From Sulfurimonas sp. (lineage in GTDB: Bacteria; Campylobacterota; Campylobacteria; Campylobacterales; Sulfurimonadaceae): a stretch of DNA of 32,948 nucleotides. Positions 18,220 to 26,824 of this stretch are shown here, piece by piece. The position numbers and the translations under genes were made by a program. Where the stretch lies: assembly GCA_027063295.1 (NCBI GenBank), contig JAMORZ010000144.1:1-32948 (forward strand), written 5' to 3'. The notes beneath the pieces were generated by a model, which searched no databases, had not been told where the DNA came from, and was given only the letters and a program-made list of their open reading frames with translations. Each line of letters opens with the position of its first letter. The first letter of the stretch is position 1.

Positions 18220-18274
18220 TCTCTAAAAATTTAGAGGATTACATTCTACTGGAAAAATTAAGTAAAGGAATTCT

Positions 18275-18649
18275 ATGCCTACAATCAATCAATTGATTCG
18301 TAAAGAGCGTAAAAAAGTAGTAAAGAAATCAAAATCTGCTGCTTTAAATGCTTGTCCACAGCGTCGTGGTGTTTGTACACGTGTTTACACAACTACACCT
18401 AAAAAACCAAACTCGGCTTTAAGAAAAGTTGCAAAAGTTAGATTAACTTCAGGTTTTGAAGTTATCTCTTATATCGGTGGTGAAGGTCACAACCTTCAAG
18501 AACACTCTATCGTACTTGTACGTGGTGGTAGGGTAAAAGATTTACCAGGTGTTAAGTACCATATTATTCGTGGTGCGCTCGATACTGCTGGTGTTGCAAA
18601 CCGTATGGTTGCTCGTTCTAAATACGGAACTAAAAAACCTAAAAAATAG
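18275..18649 (+). CDS. rpsL: Ribosomal protein S12
   Basis: 124-aa decoding-centre protein of the 30S subunit. Lys43 and Lys88, the usual streptomycin-resistance positions, are wild type (TTPKKPNSALRK and GGRVKDLPGV). Asp89 is the residue that RimO methylthiolates in other bacteria. An AAAGGA ribosome site precedes it. First gene of the str cluster. Confidence 0.98.
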   Translation: MPTINQLIRKERKKVVKKSKSAALNACPQRRGVCTRVYTTTPKKPNSALRKVAKVRLTSGFEVISYIGGEGHNLQEHSIVLVRGGRVKDLPGVKYHIIRGALDTAGVANRMVARSKYGTKKPKK

Positions 18650-18745
18650 TCTTAGACTAAGATATTCAAGCTAGCTACAGGGTTGTTGGTTTTATGCTAA
18701 CGCTTTGAGTAAATTTGAAAACAAATTGAAGAAGGAAAAAAACAA

Positions 18746-19213
18746 ATGAGAAGAAGAAAAGCTCCCGTTCGTCCAGTAATGCCAGATCCAATCTATGGAA
18801 GCAAGGTATTGACGAAGTTTATTAATAAAGTTATGTTAGATGGTAAAAAGTCTATTGCTGAGAAGATTATCTACTCTGCACTTGATATCATCTCTTCACG
18901 TGGTGAAAAATCAGGGATCGATACATTTAACGAAGCTATCGAGAATATTAAACCAATTATTGAAGTAAAATCTCGCCGTGTTGGTGGTGCTACTTATCAA
19001 GTTCCAGTAGAAGTACGCCCAGTACGTCAACAATCACTAGCTATTCGTTGGTTAATTGATGCTGCACGTAAAAGAAACGAAAGAACTATGGCTGAGAGAT
19101 TGGCTAATGAGTTTATGGATGCTGCAAGCGATAAGGGTGCTGCATTTAAGAAAAAAGAAGATACATATAAAATGGCAGAAGCTAATAAAGCATTTGCTCA
19201 TTATAGATGGTAA
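18746..19213 (+). CDS. rpsG: Ribosomal protein S7
   Basis: 155-aa protein that nucleates the 30S head. It starts MRRRKAPVRPV and contains the family signature YQVPVEVRPVRQQSLAIRW. A GAAGGA precedes the start. The 96-base spacer from rpsL has a small inverted repeat (CTTAG/CTAAG), but I see no clear S7-binding structure. Confidence 0.98.
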   Translation: MRRRKAPVRPVMPDPIYGSKVLTKFINKVMLDGKKSIAEKIIYSALDIISSRGEKSGIDTFNEAIENIKPIIEVKSRRVGGATYQVPVEVRPVRQQSLAIRWLIDAARKRNERTMAERLANEFMDAASDKGAAFKKKEDTYKMAEANKAFAHYRW

Positions 19214-19226
19214 TTAGGAAATCATA

Positions 19227-21317
19227 ATGGCAAGAAGTCACAAATTAGAAGATGTAAGAAACATCGGTATTGCTGCGCACATTGATGCTGGTAAAACTAC
19301 AACTACAGAGAGAATCCTGTTCTATACAGGTGTTGAGCATAAAATCGGTGAAGTTCACGATGGTGCTGCAACAATGGACTGGATGGAGCAAGAGCAAGAG
19401 CGTGGTATTACAATTACTTCAGCTGCAACAACATGTGAATGGCAAGGAAAACAGATCAATATTATTGATACTCCGGGCCACGTTGACTTTACTATTGAAG
19501 TTGAGCGTTCTATGCGTGTACTTGATGGTGCTGTTTCAGTGTTCTGTGCTGTTGGTGGGGTTCAACCACAATCAGAAACAGTTTGGAGACAACGTAACCG
19601 TTATAAAGTACCTTCAATTGTTTTTGTTAACAAAATGGATAGAACTGGTGCAGATTTCTACGAAGTTGAAAACCAAATTCGTGAGCGTCTTAAGGGTAAC
19701 CCAATGCCTTTCCAACTTCCAATTGGTGCAGAAGACAACTTCGAAGGTGTTATTGACCTTGTAAAAATGAAAGAGATCGTTTGGGATGCTGATGCTGCAA
19801 TGGGTTCTGCTTATCATGAGCAAGATATTCGTCCAGAGCTTCAAGATAAAGCTGATGAGTATAGAGAAAAAATGCTTGAGACTCTTTCTGAGGTAGATGG
19901 TAATGATGAATTTGCTATGAAATTTCTTGAGGGTGAAGAGATCACTCAAGAAGAGATCAAAGCTGCGATCAAGTCTGCTACTTTAGGTATGGCGATCGTT
20001 CCTATGACTCCAGGTACTGCATTTAAAAACAAAGGTGTTCAAACTCTACTTGATGCTGTTGTTGATTACCTTCCTTCACCAGTTGAAGCAGAGGCTATCC
20101 GTGGTACAATGATGGAAGACGAAGAACAAGAAGTTGTTGTTGAGTCTACTGATGATGGTGCATTTGCTGCACTCGCATTTAAAATCATGACTGACCCATT
20201 CGTTGGTGTTCTTACGTTTATCCGTGTTTACCGTGGTTCTTTAGAGTCTGGTTCGTATGTTCACAATACAACAAAAGACAAAAAAGAGCGTGTTGGTCGT
20301 ATCGTTAAGATGCATGCGATCAAACGTGAAGAGGTAAAAGAGATCTATGCTGGTGAGATCGGTGCTGTTGTTGGTCTTAAGTCAACTACTACTGGTGATA
20401 CTCTTTGTGATCCAGAAGAAAAAGTTGTACTTGAGCGTATGGACTTTCCAGAGCCAGTTATCTCTGTTGCAGTTGAGCCTAAAACAAAAGCTGACCAAGA
20501 AAAAATGGGTATTGCACTTGGTAAACTTGCTGCAGAAGATCCTTCTTTTAGAGTTCATACTGATGAGGAAACTGGTCAAACTATTATCTCTGGTATGGGT
20601 GAGCTTCACCTTGAGATCCTTGTTGATCGTATGAAACGTGAGTTTAAAGTTGAGGCAGAAGTTGGTGCTCCACAAGTATCTTACCGTGAGTCTATCAAGG
20701 TAGAAGTTGATCAAGAGTACAAATATGCAAAACAATCTGGTGGTCGTGGTCAATATGGTCATGTATTTATCAAAGTTAAGCCAGGTGAGCCAGATACAGG
20801 ATTTATCTTCAACAACGAGATCAAAGGTGGTGCAATTCCAAGAGAATACATCCCAGCAGTTGAAAAAGGTTGTGAGGAAGCTATGCAAAACGGTGTTCTT
20901 GCAGGTTATCCAATGGAAGATGTTGAAGTTACACTTTACGATGGTTCTTACCACGATGTGGATTCAAACGAGATGGCGTTTAAACTTGCTGGTTCTATGG
21001 CATTTAAAGAGGCTTGTCGTAAAGCAAACCCTTCAATCTTAGAGCCAATGATGAAAGTTGAAGTTGAAGTACCTGAAGAGAATATGGGTGATGTTATCGG
21101 TGACCTTAACCGTCGTCGTGGTCAAGTAAACTCTATGGGTGATCGTGCTGGAAACAAAATTGTTGATGCATTTGTTCCACTTGCAGAGATGTTTGGTTAT
21201 TCAACTGACCTTCGTTCAGCTACTCAAGGGCGTGCAACATACGCTATGGAATTTGATCACTATGAAGAAGTTCCTAAAAATGTTTCTGAAGAGATTATCA
21301 AAAAACGTAACGGTTAA
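19227..21317 (+). CDS. fusA: Elongation factor G
   Basis: 696-aa translocation GTPase. Motifs: AHIDAGKTTTTERIL (P loop), RGITI (switch I), DTPGHVDFT (switch II) and NKMDR. Domains II-V follow in normal order, including the domain IV segment with the conserved GGRGQYGH. It begins 13 bases after rpsG. In many bacteria tuf follows here, but in this window fusA is followed by a terminator. Confidence 0.99.
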   Translation: MARSHKLEDVRNIGIAAHIDAGKTTTTERILFYTGVEHKIGEVHDGAATMDWMEQEQERGITITSAATTCEWQGKQINIIDTPGHVDFTIEVERSMRVLDGAVSVFCAVGGVQPQSETVWRQRNRYKVPSIVFVNKMDRTGADFYEVENQIRERLKGNPMPFQLPIGAEDNFEGVIDLVKMKEIVWDADAAMGSAYHEQDIRPELQDKADEYREKMLETLSEVDGNDEFAMKFLEGEEITQEEIKAAIKSATLGMAIVPMTPGTAFKNKGVQTLLDAVVDYLPSPVEAEAIRGTMMEDEEQEVVVESTDDGAFAALAFKIMTDPFVGVLTFIRVYRGSLESGSYVHNTTKDKKERVGRIVKMHAIKREEVKEIYAGEIGAVVGLKSTTTGDTLCDPEEKVVLERMDFPEPVISVAVEPKTKADQEKMGIALGKLAAEDPSFRVHTDEETGQTIISGMGELHLEILVDRMKREFKVEAEVGAPQVSYRESIKVEVDQEYKYAKQSGGRGQYGHVFIKVKPGEPDTGFIFNNEIKGGAIPREYIPAVEKGCEEAMQNGVLAGYPMEDVEVTLYDGSYHDVDSNEMAFKLAGSMAFKEACRKANPSILEPMMKVEVEVPEENMGDVIGDLNRRRGQVNSMGDRAGNKIVDAFVPLAEMFGYSTDLRSATQGRATYAMEFDHYEEVPKNVSEEIIKKRNG

Positions 21318-21333
21318 TCCTTCTTTCTTTTAA

Positions 21334-21366
21334 AAACTCTCCTTTTGGAGAGTTTCTTTCCTTTTT
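21334..21366 (+). terminator. Rho-independent terminator after fusA
   Basis: AAACTCTCC-TTTT-GGAGAGTTT gives a nine-pair stem with a UUUU loop, followed by CTTTCCTTTTT. It closes the str operon 17 bases after the fusA stop. Confidence 0.85.
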
Positions 21367-21382
21367 GCTCACAAAACTTTGC

Positions 21383-21388
21383 TATAAT
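21383..21388 (+). promoter_or_regulatory. -10 element before the exported 222-aa protein
   Basis: TATAAT preceded by TTTGC, with no recognisable -35. The predicted start is near 21395, giving a leader of about 28 bases with AGGA at 21413-21416. Confidence 0.6.
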
Positions 21389-21422
21389 CTTTTAGAATTT
21401 ATATTTAATATTAGGATTTAAT

Positions 21423-22091
21423 ATGAAACTGTTTTTTTATATTGTACTATTTTTTTCTCTTAATCTTTTTGCTAGTAACCCTCAAGTTTATGCTGCATTG
21501 GGTGATACTATCTATAACAATGCTCCAAAAATTGAAAAGTTAAAAGATATCGAAAAGTTTAAAATCATAAAGCTTGATGTTGAAAAGTATGTTTCAATGG
21601 TAAAACTTATAAAAGAGTATGGCTTTGCAGTTGAAAAAAAAGATAAAAGATACAATCAAAAAGAATACCTTCAGCATCTTAGAAAGCTCTCTAAAAAGAA
21701 TGATTTTTTTGTAAAATTTGCAAAAAACAATTTTAAGCTTTCTATTGATAATGAAGATAGTAAAACTTTTGAAAAAATCATTAATACTGGTCTTATAGAT
21801 ACAAAGCGAAACAAAGATAAGATCATGCAATACTATTTTGCACATCAAAATGAAGTCGATCCAAAGGGTGTGATACAAGCTTTTCTTGATCAAGATGCAA
21901 AATTAAGAGAAAAACAGATGCAAAGTAAAAAACAATCAAAATCAAAAAAAGAGCTAGAAGCAGAAAGAATTCGTTATATTCGTGAAAATGATAAACGCAA
22001 GCATGAAGCACTACAAAGAAAACTTCTTGAAGAAGTAAATCGTAAGAAGCTTGAGATTCGTCAAGAGCAAAAAAAAGAACTTTTTAACTAA
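21423..22091 (+). CDS. Exported protein of unknown function with C-terminal coiled coil
   Basis: 222 aa, family not recognised. The N-terminus has one lysine, a hydrophobic core (FFYIVLFFSLNLF) and an ASN junction near residue 18, which is a plausible signal peptide for periplasmic export. No lipobox cysteine is present. The middle (about 40-150) is charged and helical, with several Lys/Phe-rich stretches. Residues about 150-222 are almost only Lys, Glu, Arg, Gln and Leu and look like a long coiled coil. It stands alone behind its own promoter and terminates against bpt, overlapping it by four bases. Confidence 0.75.
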   Translation: MKLFFYIVLFFSLNLFASNPQVYAALGDTIYNNAPKIEKLKDIEKFKIIKLDVEKYVSMVKLIKEYGFAVEKKDKRYNQKEYLQHLRKLSKKNDFFVKFAKNNFKLSIDNEDSKTFEKIINTGLIDTKRNKDKIMQYYFAHQNEVDPKGVIQAFLDQDAKLREKQMQSKKQSKSKKELEAERIRYIRENDKRKHEALQRKLLEEVNRKKLEIRQEQKKELFN

Positions 22092-22801
22092 AGATAGATA
22101 TAGGGCTGATCTATCTCTGGTCTTCCTTGAAGAGTATAAAGAGGTTGGTAAGATGCCTTATAGCTGAGTGATGGACACTCTTGAACATAGTAACCAAGAT
22201 ATATCCATCTTTTTTTTCTCTCTTTAGCATAGATAATCTGGTTATAAAGAGAGAGTCTACCAAGAGAATATGCACTATATTCAGGATCATAATAAAAGTA
22301 GATTGAAGATATACCATTTTGCAGTATATCTACAAGATCTACACCGATAAGTCTTTCTTCAAAGAAGTAAAGGATCTCATATCCAAACTCCTGTGATCCA
22401 TCTACAAAAGATTGGTAATAGTGCATCGCTGATGTTTCTTGAAAATCCCACCCTTTTTTTTGATGCATATAACGATGATAAGCATCAAAAAGATTGAGAT
22501 GTTCTTGTGTTAGTGTAGGTTTTTGTATGTAAGTTTGGATATCAGATCCTTTTTTGAGAACCCGTTTTGCTGATTTTGAAAAGTGGTAGTTTTCTACATC
22601 GATTTTCACTGTTTGACACTCTGTACAATCATGACATACAGGGCGAAAAAACATTTTTCCAAAACGCCTAAAACCTCTTTCAATAAGCTCTTGGCAATGT
22701 TCTTTATCACACTGATCGATAAGTTGATAAAACATTTGTTGATTTTTACCTTGAAGGTAAGAACATTTATCTTCAAGATAGAACTCTTTTAGAAGTTGCA
22801 T
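22088..22801 (-). CDS. bpt: Aspartate/glutamate leucyltransferase (N-end rule)
   Basis: 237-aa Bpt-type aminoacyl-tRNA-protein transferase, which adds Leu to proteins starting with acidic residues and so marks them for ClpS/ClpAP degradation. The ATE N-terminal domain shows Cys13 (CSYL) and the cluster Cys56/Cys59/Cys62 (FRPVCHDCTEC). The C-terminal acyltransferase-like domain includes GVDLVD, SSIYFYYDPEYS and YLGYYVQECPSLSYKASY. The start lies four bases after the prfB stop, so it is the second gene of a prfB-bpt operon. Its stop codon overlaps that of the convergent upstream neighbour. An eight-pair inverted repeat (22092-22116) lies in its last codons. Confidence 0.9.
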   Translation of the reverse strand: MQLLKEFYLEDKCSYLQGKNQQMFYQLIDQCDKEHCQELIERGFRRFGKMFFRPVCHDCTECQTVKIDVENYHFSKSAKRVLKKGSDIQTYIQKPTLTQEHLNLFDAYHRYMHQKKGWDFQETSAMHYYQSFVDGSQEFGYEILYFFEERLIGVDLVDILQNGISSIYFYYDPEYSAYSLGRLSLYNQIIYAKERKKRWIYLGYYVQECPSLSYKASYQPLYTLQGRPEIDQPYIYL

Positions 22802-22805
22802 CAGA

Positions 22806-23903
22806 TTAGGCTCTATTCATAGATATAAGCACACCCTCTATCATTGTATCGATATCACCATCAAGGATAGCAGAGACATTGGAGTACGCTTCATTGCTAC
22901 GTGTATCTTTTACTTGCTGGTAAGGTTGCATCACATACGAGCGTATTTGATGTCCCCAACCTATCTCGCTCTTTGCAATACCTGCTTCAGCAGCTTTTTG
23001 CTCTTCAAGCTCAAGTTCGTAAAGACGAGATTTTAGCATTTTCATAGCAGTGGCTTTATTTTTGTGTTGACTTCTGTCATTTTGGCACTGCACAACGACC
23101 CCCGTTTTTATGTGGGTGATACGGATGGCAGATTCTGTTTTGTTAACATGTTGTCCACCAGCACCACTTGCACGGTATGTATCTATACGTATATCTTTAT
23201 CTTCGATAACAATATCGATATCATCATCAATCTCAGGAGATACCATTACTGAGCTAAAAGATGTATGGCGTTTAGCATTGGAATCAAAAGGAGATATACG
23301 AACAAGACGGTGGATACCATTTTCAACTTTGAGATATCCATAAGCATTGAGCCCTTTTATAAGAAGTGTCGCATCTTTGATCCCAGCTTCTTCTCCACTT
23401 TGATAATCTAGCATCTCTACTTTAAAGTCGTGTCTCTCAGCCCAACGTTTATACATTCGTAGCAACATCGCAGCCCAGTCTTGAGACTCTGTTCCACCTG
23501 CACCTGGATGGATGGTAAGAATTGCATTTGCAGAATCACTTTCACCACTAAGAAGTACTTCTATCTCCATAGAACGTATCTGTTCTTCAAGTGAAGGTGC
23601 ATCATCAAAAAGAGCTTGAAGTGATTCTTCATCCTCCTCCTCTTTAGCCATCTCATAAAGTTCTACCGCATCCTCAACAGCACTTTTTGCAACTTGAAAT
23701 TTTTCAAGTTTTCTTTGTAGTTGTGTTTTTTCTTTTTGGATCTTTGCTGCATTTGGTGCATCATTCCAAAACTCTGGATTATTTTCAAGCTCTTCAATCT
23801 CACTGAGTCTTGCTTTTATTTTTTCAGGTTCAACAACATCTTCGATATTTTGCATTTTGATGGTGATGTTTTTTAAAAGTTCTGTATATTCGTAATTATC
23901 CAT
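22806..23903 (-). CDS. prfB: Peptide chain release factor 2
   Basis: 365-aa RF2, which ends translation at UGA and UAA. The tripeptide anticodon Ser204-Pro205-Phe206 and the catalytic Gly249-Gly250-Gln251 are present. The frame is continuous from ATG to stop, with no in-frame UGA near codon 25, so the programmed +1 frameshift that autoregulates RF2 in E. coli is absent. It is transcribed divergently from panC across a 51-base spacer and is followed by bpt. Confidence 0.97.
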   Translation of the reverse strand: MDNYEYTELLKNITIKMQNIEDVVEPEKIKARLSEIEELENNPEFWNDAPNAAKIQKEKTQLQRKLEKFQVAKSAVEDAVELYEMAKEEEDEESLQALFDDAPSLEEQIRSMEIEVLLSGESDSANAILTIHPGAGGTESQDWAAMLLRMYKRWAERHDFKVEMLDYQSGEEAGIKDATLLIKGLNAYGYLKVENGIHRLVRISPFDSNAKRHTSFSSVMVSPEIDDDIDIVIEDKDIRIDTYRASGAGGQHVNKTESAIRITHIKTGVVVQCQNDRSQHKNKATAMKMLKSRLYELELEEQKAAEAGIAKSEIGWGHQIRSYVMQPYQQVKDTRSNEAYSNVSAILDGDIDTMIEGVLISMNRA

Positions 23904-23922
23904 AAATTTGTTCCATATATTG

Positions 23923-23937
23923 TATAATGCGATTATA
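23923..23937. promoter_or_regulatory. Back-to-back -10 elements of panC (+) and prfB (-)
   Basis: On the plus strand TATAAT lies at 23923-23928, about 27 bases before panC. On the minus strand TATAAT occupies 23937-23932, about 28 bases before prfB. The two hexamers are only three bases apart, so RNA polymerase could hardly sit on both at once. Neither has a clear -35. Confidence 0.55.
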
Positions 23938-23954
23938 TTAAATAGAGGCTTAAA

Positions 23955-24776
23955 ATGAAGATTATTTCTACTGTTGATGAACTAAAAAATTATCTTAAGG
24001 GAGTGGATGGTTCTATCGGTTTTGTTCCTACGATGGGTGCACTGCATGATGGACATCTCTCTTTGATAAAAAAAGCAAAAGAGCAAAATAGTTTTGTTGT
24101 TGTTTCTATCTTTGTCAACCCTACACAGTTTTTGGCTGGAGAAGATTTAGACCAGTACCCTAGAAAAGATGAAGCAGATAAAAAGATCTGTCAGCTCGCA
24201 GGTGTTGATGTTGTGTTTTTTCCAACTCCAGATGAGATATATAGTGTAGATGAAGTGAGTCTTCAAGCACCACACATACGAGGATATGTTTTAGAGGGTA
24301 TGACAAGACCAGGGCATTTTAGTGGAGTGCTTACAGTTGTAAACAAACTTTTAAACATAGTAAATCCAACAAGAGCATACTTTGGTAAAAAAGACGCACA
24401 GCAACTCAACCTGATCACTCTTATGGTAAAACAGCTTTTTATGGATGTTGAGATAGTTCCTGTTGATACTGTACGTGAGAGTGATGGACTTGCACTCTCA
24501 AGTAGAAATGTGTATTTGACAAAGGAGCAAAGAGCAGAAGCACTAAAAATATCATCTTCACTCTATGAGGCTTCAAAAATGGTGAGTCAAGGTATCTTAG
24601 ATGTTAGTAAGATAAAAGAGGAGATGCTTAAAATTTTAGAGGGCTTAGAGATAGGATATGTTGAGATACTCAATCGTAACTTTGAGGTTATCAAAGAGGT
24701 TGAGGTGACTCAAAGTATTGTGTTGGTAGAGGTGTTGATTGGTGAGACAAGGTTACTTGATAACATCTGGCTCTAA
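23955..24776 (+). CDS. panC: Pantothenate synthetase
   Basis: 273-aa ligase joining pantoate and beta-alanine with ATP, the last step of vitamin B5 synthesis before coenzyme A. It shows the nucleotide-binding MGALHDGH (His31, His34), the FVNPTQF loop, YFGKKDAQQL and the KMSKS-like ALSSRNVYL. Length is normal. AGAGG at 23944-23948 is the ribosome site. Its last 24 bases overlap the 3' end of the convergent ftsI gene. Confidence 0.97.
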   Translation: MKIISTVDELKNYLKGVDGSIGFVPTMGALHDGHLSLIKKAKEQNSFVVVSIFVNPTQFLAGEDLDQYPRKDEADKKICQLAGVDVVFFPTPDEIYSVDEVSLQAPHIRGYVLEGMTRPGHFSGVLTVVNKLLNIVNPTRAYFGKKDAQQLNLITLMVKQLFMDVEIVPVDTVRESDGLALSSRNVYLTKEQRAEALKISSSLYEASKMVSQGILDVSKIKEEMLKILEGLEIGYVEILNRNFEVIKEVEVTQSIVLVEVLIGETRLLDNIWL

Positions 24777-26510
24777 GTAACCATCTTCAACCATAATATC
24801 AACAGCTTTTTTAAAAACAGGAACAGCAGTTTGTGAAGCAAAGTGACTCCCCTTTGGTTGGATAACAAGAACACCTATGGAGTAGTGGTGTTTTTTGTCG
24901 TTTGCAAAGCCCATAAATGCAGTGTTGTATTTGTGAACATATTTTCCTTTCTCAACGATATGAGCTGTTCCTGTTTTACCTCCTATCTCTAGCCCTGGAG
25001 TGATTGCTTTTTTCCCAGTTCCTTTCATAACAGTTTTGATAAGGATCTTTTTCATTCGCTGTGCTGTGGCACTGCTGAGTACTTGCACTTCATCAAGTTG
25101 CTCTCGTGGTATCTCCCTTTTGAACTCATCAAGAAAACTTGTTACTATCCTTGGGTACACCATCGCACCATGGTTGTTAAACGCAGAGTATGCACGAAGT
25201 ATTTGCATCAGATTTGCTTCCATCCCATAACCGTAAGAACATGTTGCCTTATAGATCTCATTTTCCAAGCGTCTTTGTGATGGTATAGAACCTTTTTTCT
25301 CATAGATAAGATCGGGTGTGGAGAGGTGAGAAAATCCAAAACTCTCAAGCCCCTCATAAAATTCATATCCTGAGAGCTTTTGTGCAAGCTGAGCTATACC
25401 TACATTTGAGGAATAAACGATAACATCTTCAGCAGAGAGCCAGTCAAAACGGTGCTCATCTGTGATAACTTTTCTCCCAATTTTAAAACGACCATTGTGA
25501 CCATTTACAAGATCATAAGGGTTTACAAGTTTTTTTTCAAGTAGAAGTGAAAATGTAATAGGCTTGATAACACTACCAGGCTCAAAACTATACTCGATCA
25601 TTCCAGCATTGAGAGAGGGATAATCGCTGCGTTTGATATGTTTTGGCAGATATCTGTTTGAAGATGCCATCGCTAAAACATCACCTGAGTGAGAGTCCAT
25701 AATAGCGATCATTATCTCTTTGGCGTCGAGTTGTACTTTCATGCTATCTAACATCTTTTCCATTTTTATCTGCAAAGAGATCGGTATAGTGAGTTTTATA
25801 TCATACCCATTGAGTTTTGTTTTTGTAAAACTCTCTTTATCTAAGATGATATATGAGTTTACATCTCTTCTTCCCCTTATGAGGGCATTTTGTCGAGCTA
25901 AAAGTGTAGAATCAAACTTTTTTTCTAACCCTTTGACACCTTTTACAAAGGTGTAGCCATCATCTTCAAGCTTGTGAGGGTAGCCTATAATAGGGGTTAA
26001 AACTTTGTTGTATGGATACTCTCTACTCTCTCCACTCTCAATGATACTGAGTCCATGGATAGACTTGTAGCCTGTTTTTGGGTTTTTTAGTTCCATAAAA
26101 ACTTTAAAACGGCGAAGTTCATAAGCGAGTTTTTTAAGGTATTGTGCCTGGATTTGTGAGATATTATAACTCAGTACAACAACACCCTTGCGTTTGTCGA
26201 GTTTTTTTCTGATCTCATCTGTTTTAATACCAGAGTAGATGCTAAAGAGTTCGATAAAAAGTTCTTTTTTTTGAGGGTCAATATAGCGTGTATTGACAAC
26301 AGCTTTGTAGAGTTTTTTTGTGGTTGCTAGATGAAAACCATCTGCAGAGATGATATCTCCTCTTCGAGCACGTGAAGTTTCTTTTGCATACAAAGAGGGT
26401 GTATGGCGCGGTTTTAGGACATTTAGCAACATTACACTTAAAAATACTAAAAATCCAAATGTAATAAGGATATAAAGAGCAGTAATCTTTTGACTTTTGG
26501 AGTTGTTTAT
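24753..26510 (-). CDS. ftsI: Peptidoglycan D,D-transpeptidase FtsI / PbpB, non-ATG start
   Basis: Class B penicillin-binding protein that cross-links peptidoglycan, probably at the division septum. The first ATG (26432) gives 559 aa but omits the membrane anchor. The same frame is open upstream to a TAG inside fliE and encodes NNSKSQKITALYILI..., a classic short cytoplasmic tail plus transmembrane helix, yet it has no ATG, GTG or TTG. I place the start at ATA 26510 (585 aa), which overlaps the fliE stop as ATAA; ATT 26513 is the alternative. In the 585-aa numbering the catalytic motifs are SVIK (Ser313, Lys316), SSN (367-369) and KTG (512-514). An N-terminal dimerisation-type domain precedes the transpeptidase domain. 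In Campylobacter, pbpB also follows fliE. Confidence 0.9.
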   Translation of the reverse strand: MNNSKSQKITALYILITFGFLVFLSVMLLNVLKPRHTPSLYAKETSRARRGDIISADGFHLATTKKLYKAVVNTRYIDPQKKELFIELFSIYSGIKTDEIRKKLDKRKGVVVLSYNISQIQAQYLKKLAYELRRFKVFMELKNPKTGYKSIHGLSIIESGESREYPYNKVLTPIIGYPHKLEDDGYTFVKGVKGLEKKFDSTLLARQNALIRGRRDVNSYIILDKESFTKTKLNGYDIKLTIPISLQIKMEKMLDSMKVQLDAKEIMIAIMDSHSGDVLAMASSNRYLPKHIKRSDYPSLNAGMIEYSFEPGSVIKPITFSLLLEKKLVNPYDLVNGHNGRFKIGRKVITDEHRFDWLSAEDVIVYSSNVGIAQLAQKLSGYEFYEGLESFGFSHLSTPDLIYEKKGSIPSQRRLENEIYKATCSYGYGMEANLMQILRAYSAFNNHGAMVYPRIVTSFLDEFKREIPREQLDEVQVLSSATAQRMKKILIKTVMKGTGKKAITPGLEIGGKTGTAHIVEKGKYVHKYNTAFMGFANDKKHHYSIGVLVIQPKGSHFASQTAVPVFKKAVDIMVEDGYLEPDVIK

Positions 26511-26806
26511 AATTGTGTTCTACCTAACTCTTTGTATGCATTGAGTGCTTTGTTACGTATCTCAAGCATAAGTTTCATACTTGTCTCTGCTTTGCCTATG
26601 GCAAGTGCAGCTTGATGAAGATCTTTTACCTGTCCAGTTGCTAGATCAGCCAAAGCTTCCTCTTTTGTCTCTTGAAGTTCATTTACTTCTCCCAAAGCGT
26701 TTTTAAGCTCTTGGGCAAATGCACTCCCATCACCACTAGCTACTTGGCTTTTTTGTTTGAGTAGATCAGCAGTTGAGGTGGATGAAACACCATTAATATT
26801 TGTCAT
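26507..26806 (-). CDS. fliE: Flagellar hook-basal body protein FliE
   Basis: 99-aa adaptor joining the MS ring to the proximal rod. The conserved C-terminal part is clear (FAQELKNALGEVNELQ, then ALAIGKAETSMKLMLEIRNKALNAYKEL). A GGAGAG ribosome site precedes the ATG. It ends TTA-TAA, where the stop overlaps the presumed start of ftsI. It is third in the flgB-flgC-fliE rod-gene set. Confidence 0.96.
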   Translation of the reverse strand: MTNINGVSSTSTADLLKQKSQVASGDGSAFAQELKNALGEVNELQETKEEALADLATGQVKDLHQAALAIGKAETSMKLMLEIRNKALNAYKELGRTQL

Positions 26807-26824
26807 AAATCTTCTCTCCTAGTT

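Noticed and set aside
20382..20954. A 190-codon minus-strand open frame inside fusA
   Set aside because: It lies wholly inside a conserved gene, is Phe/Thr/Cys-rich as expected for an antisense shadow, and lacks start signals.
23830..23903. Search for the RF2 programmed frameshift
   Set aside because: The frame runs from ATG through the whole protein without an in-frame UGA, so the site is absent here.
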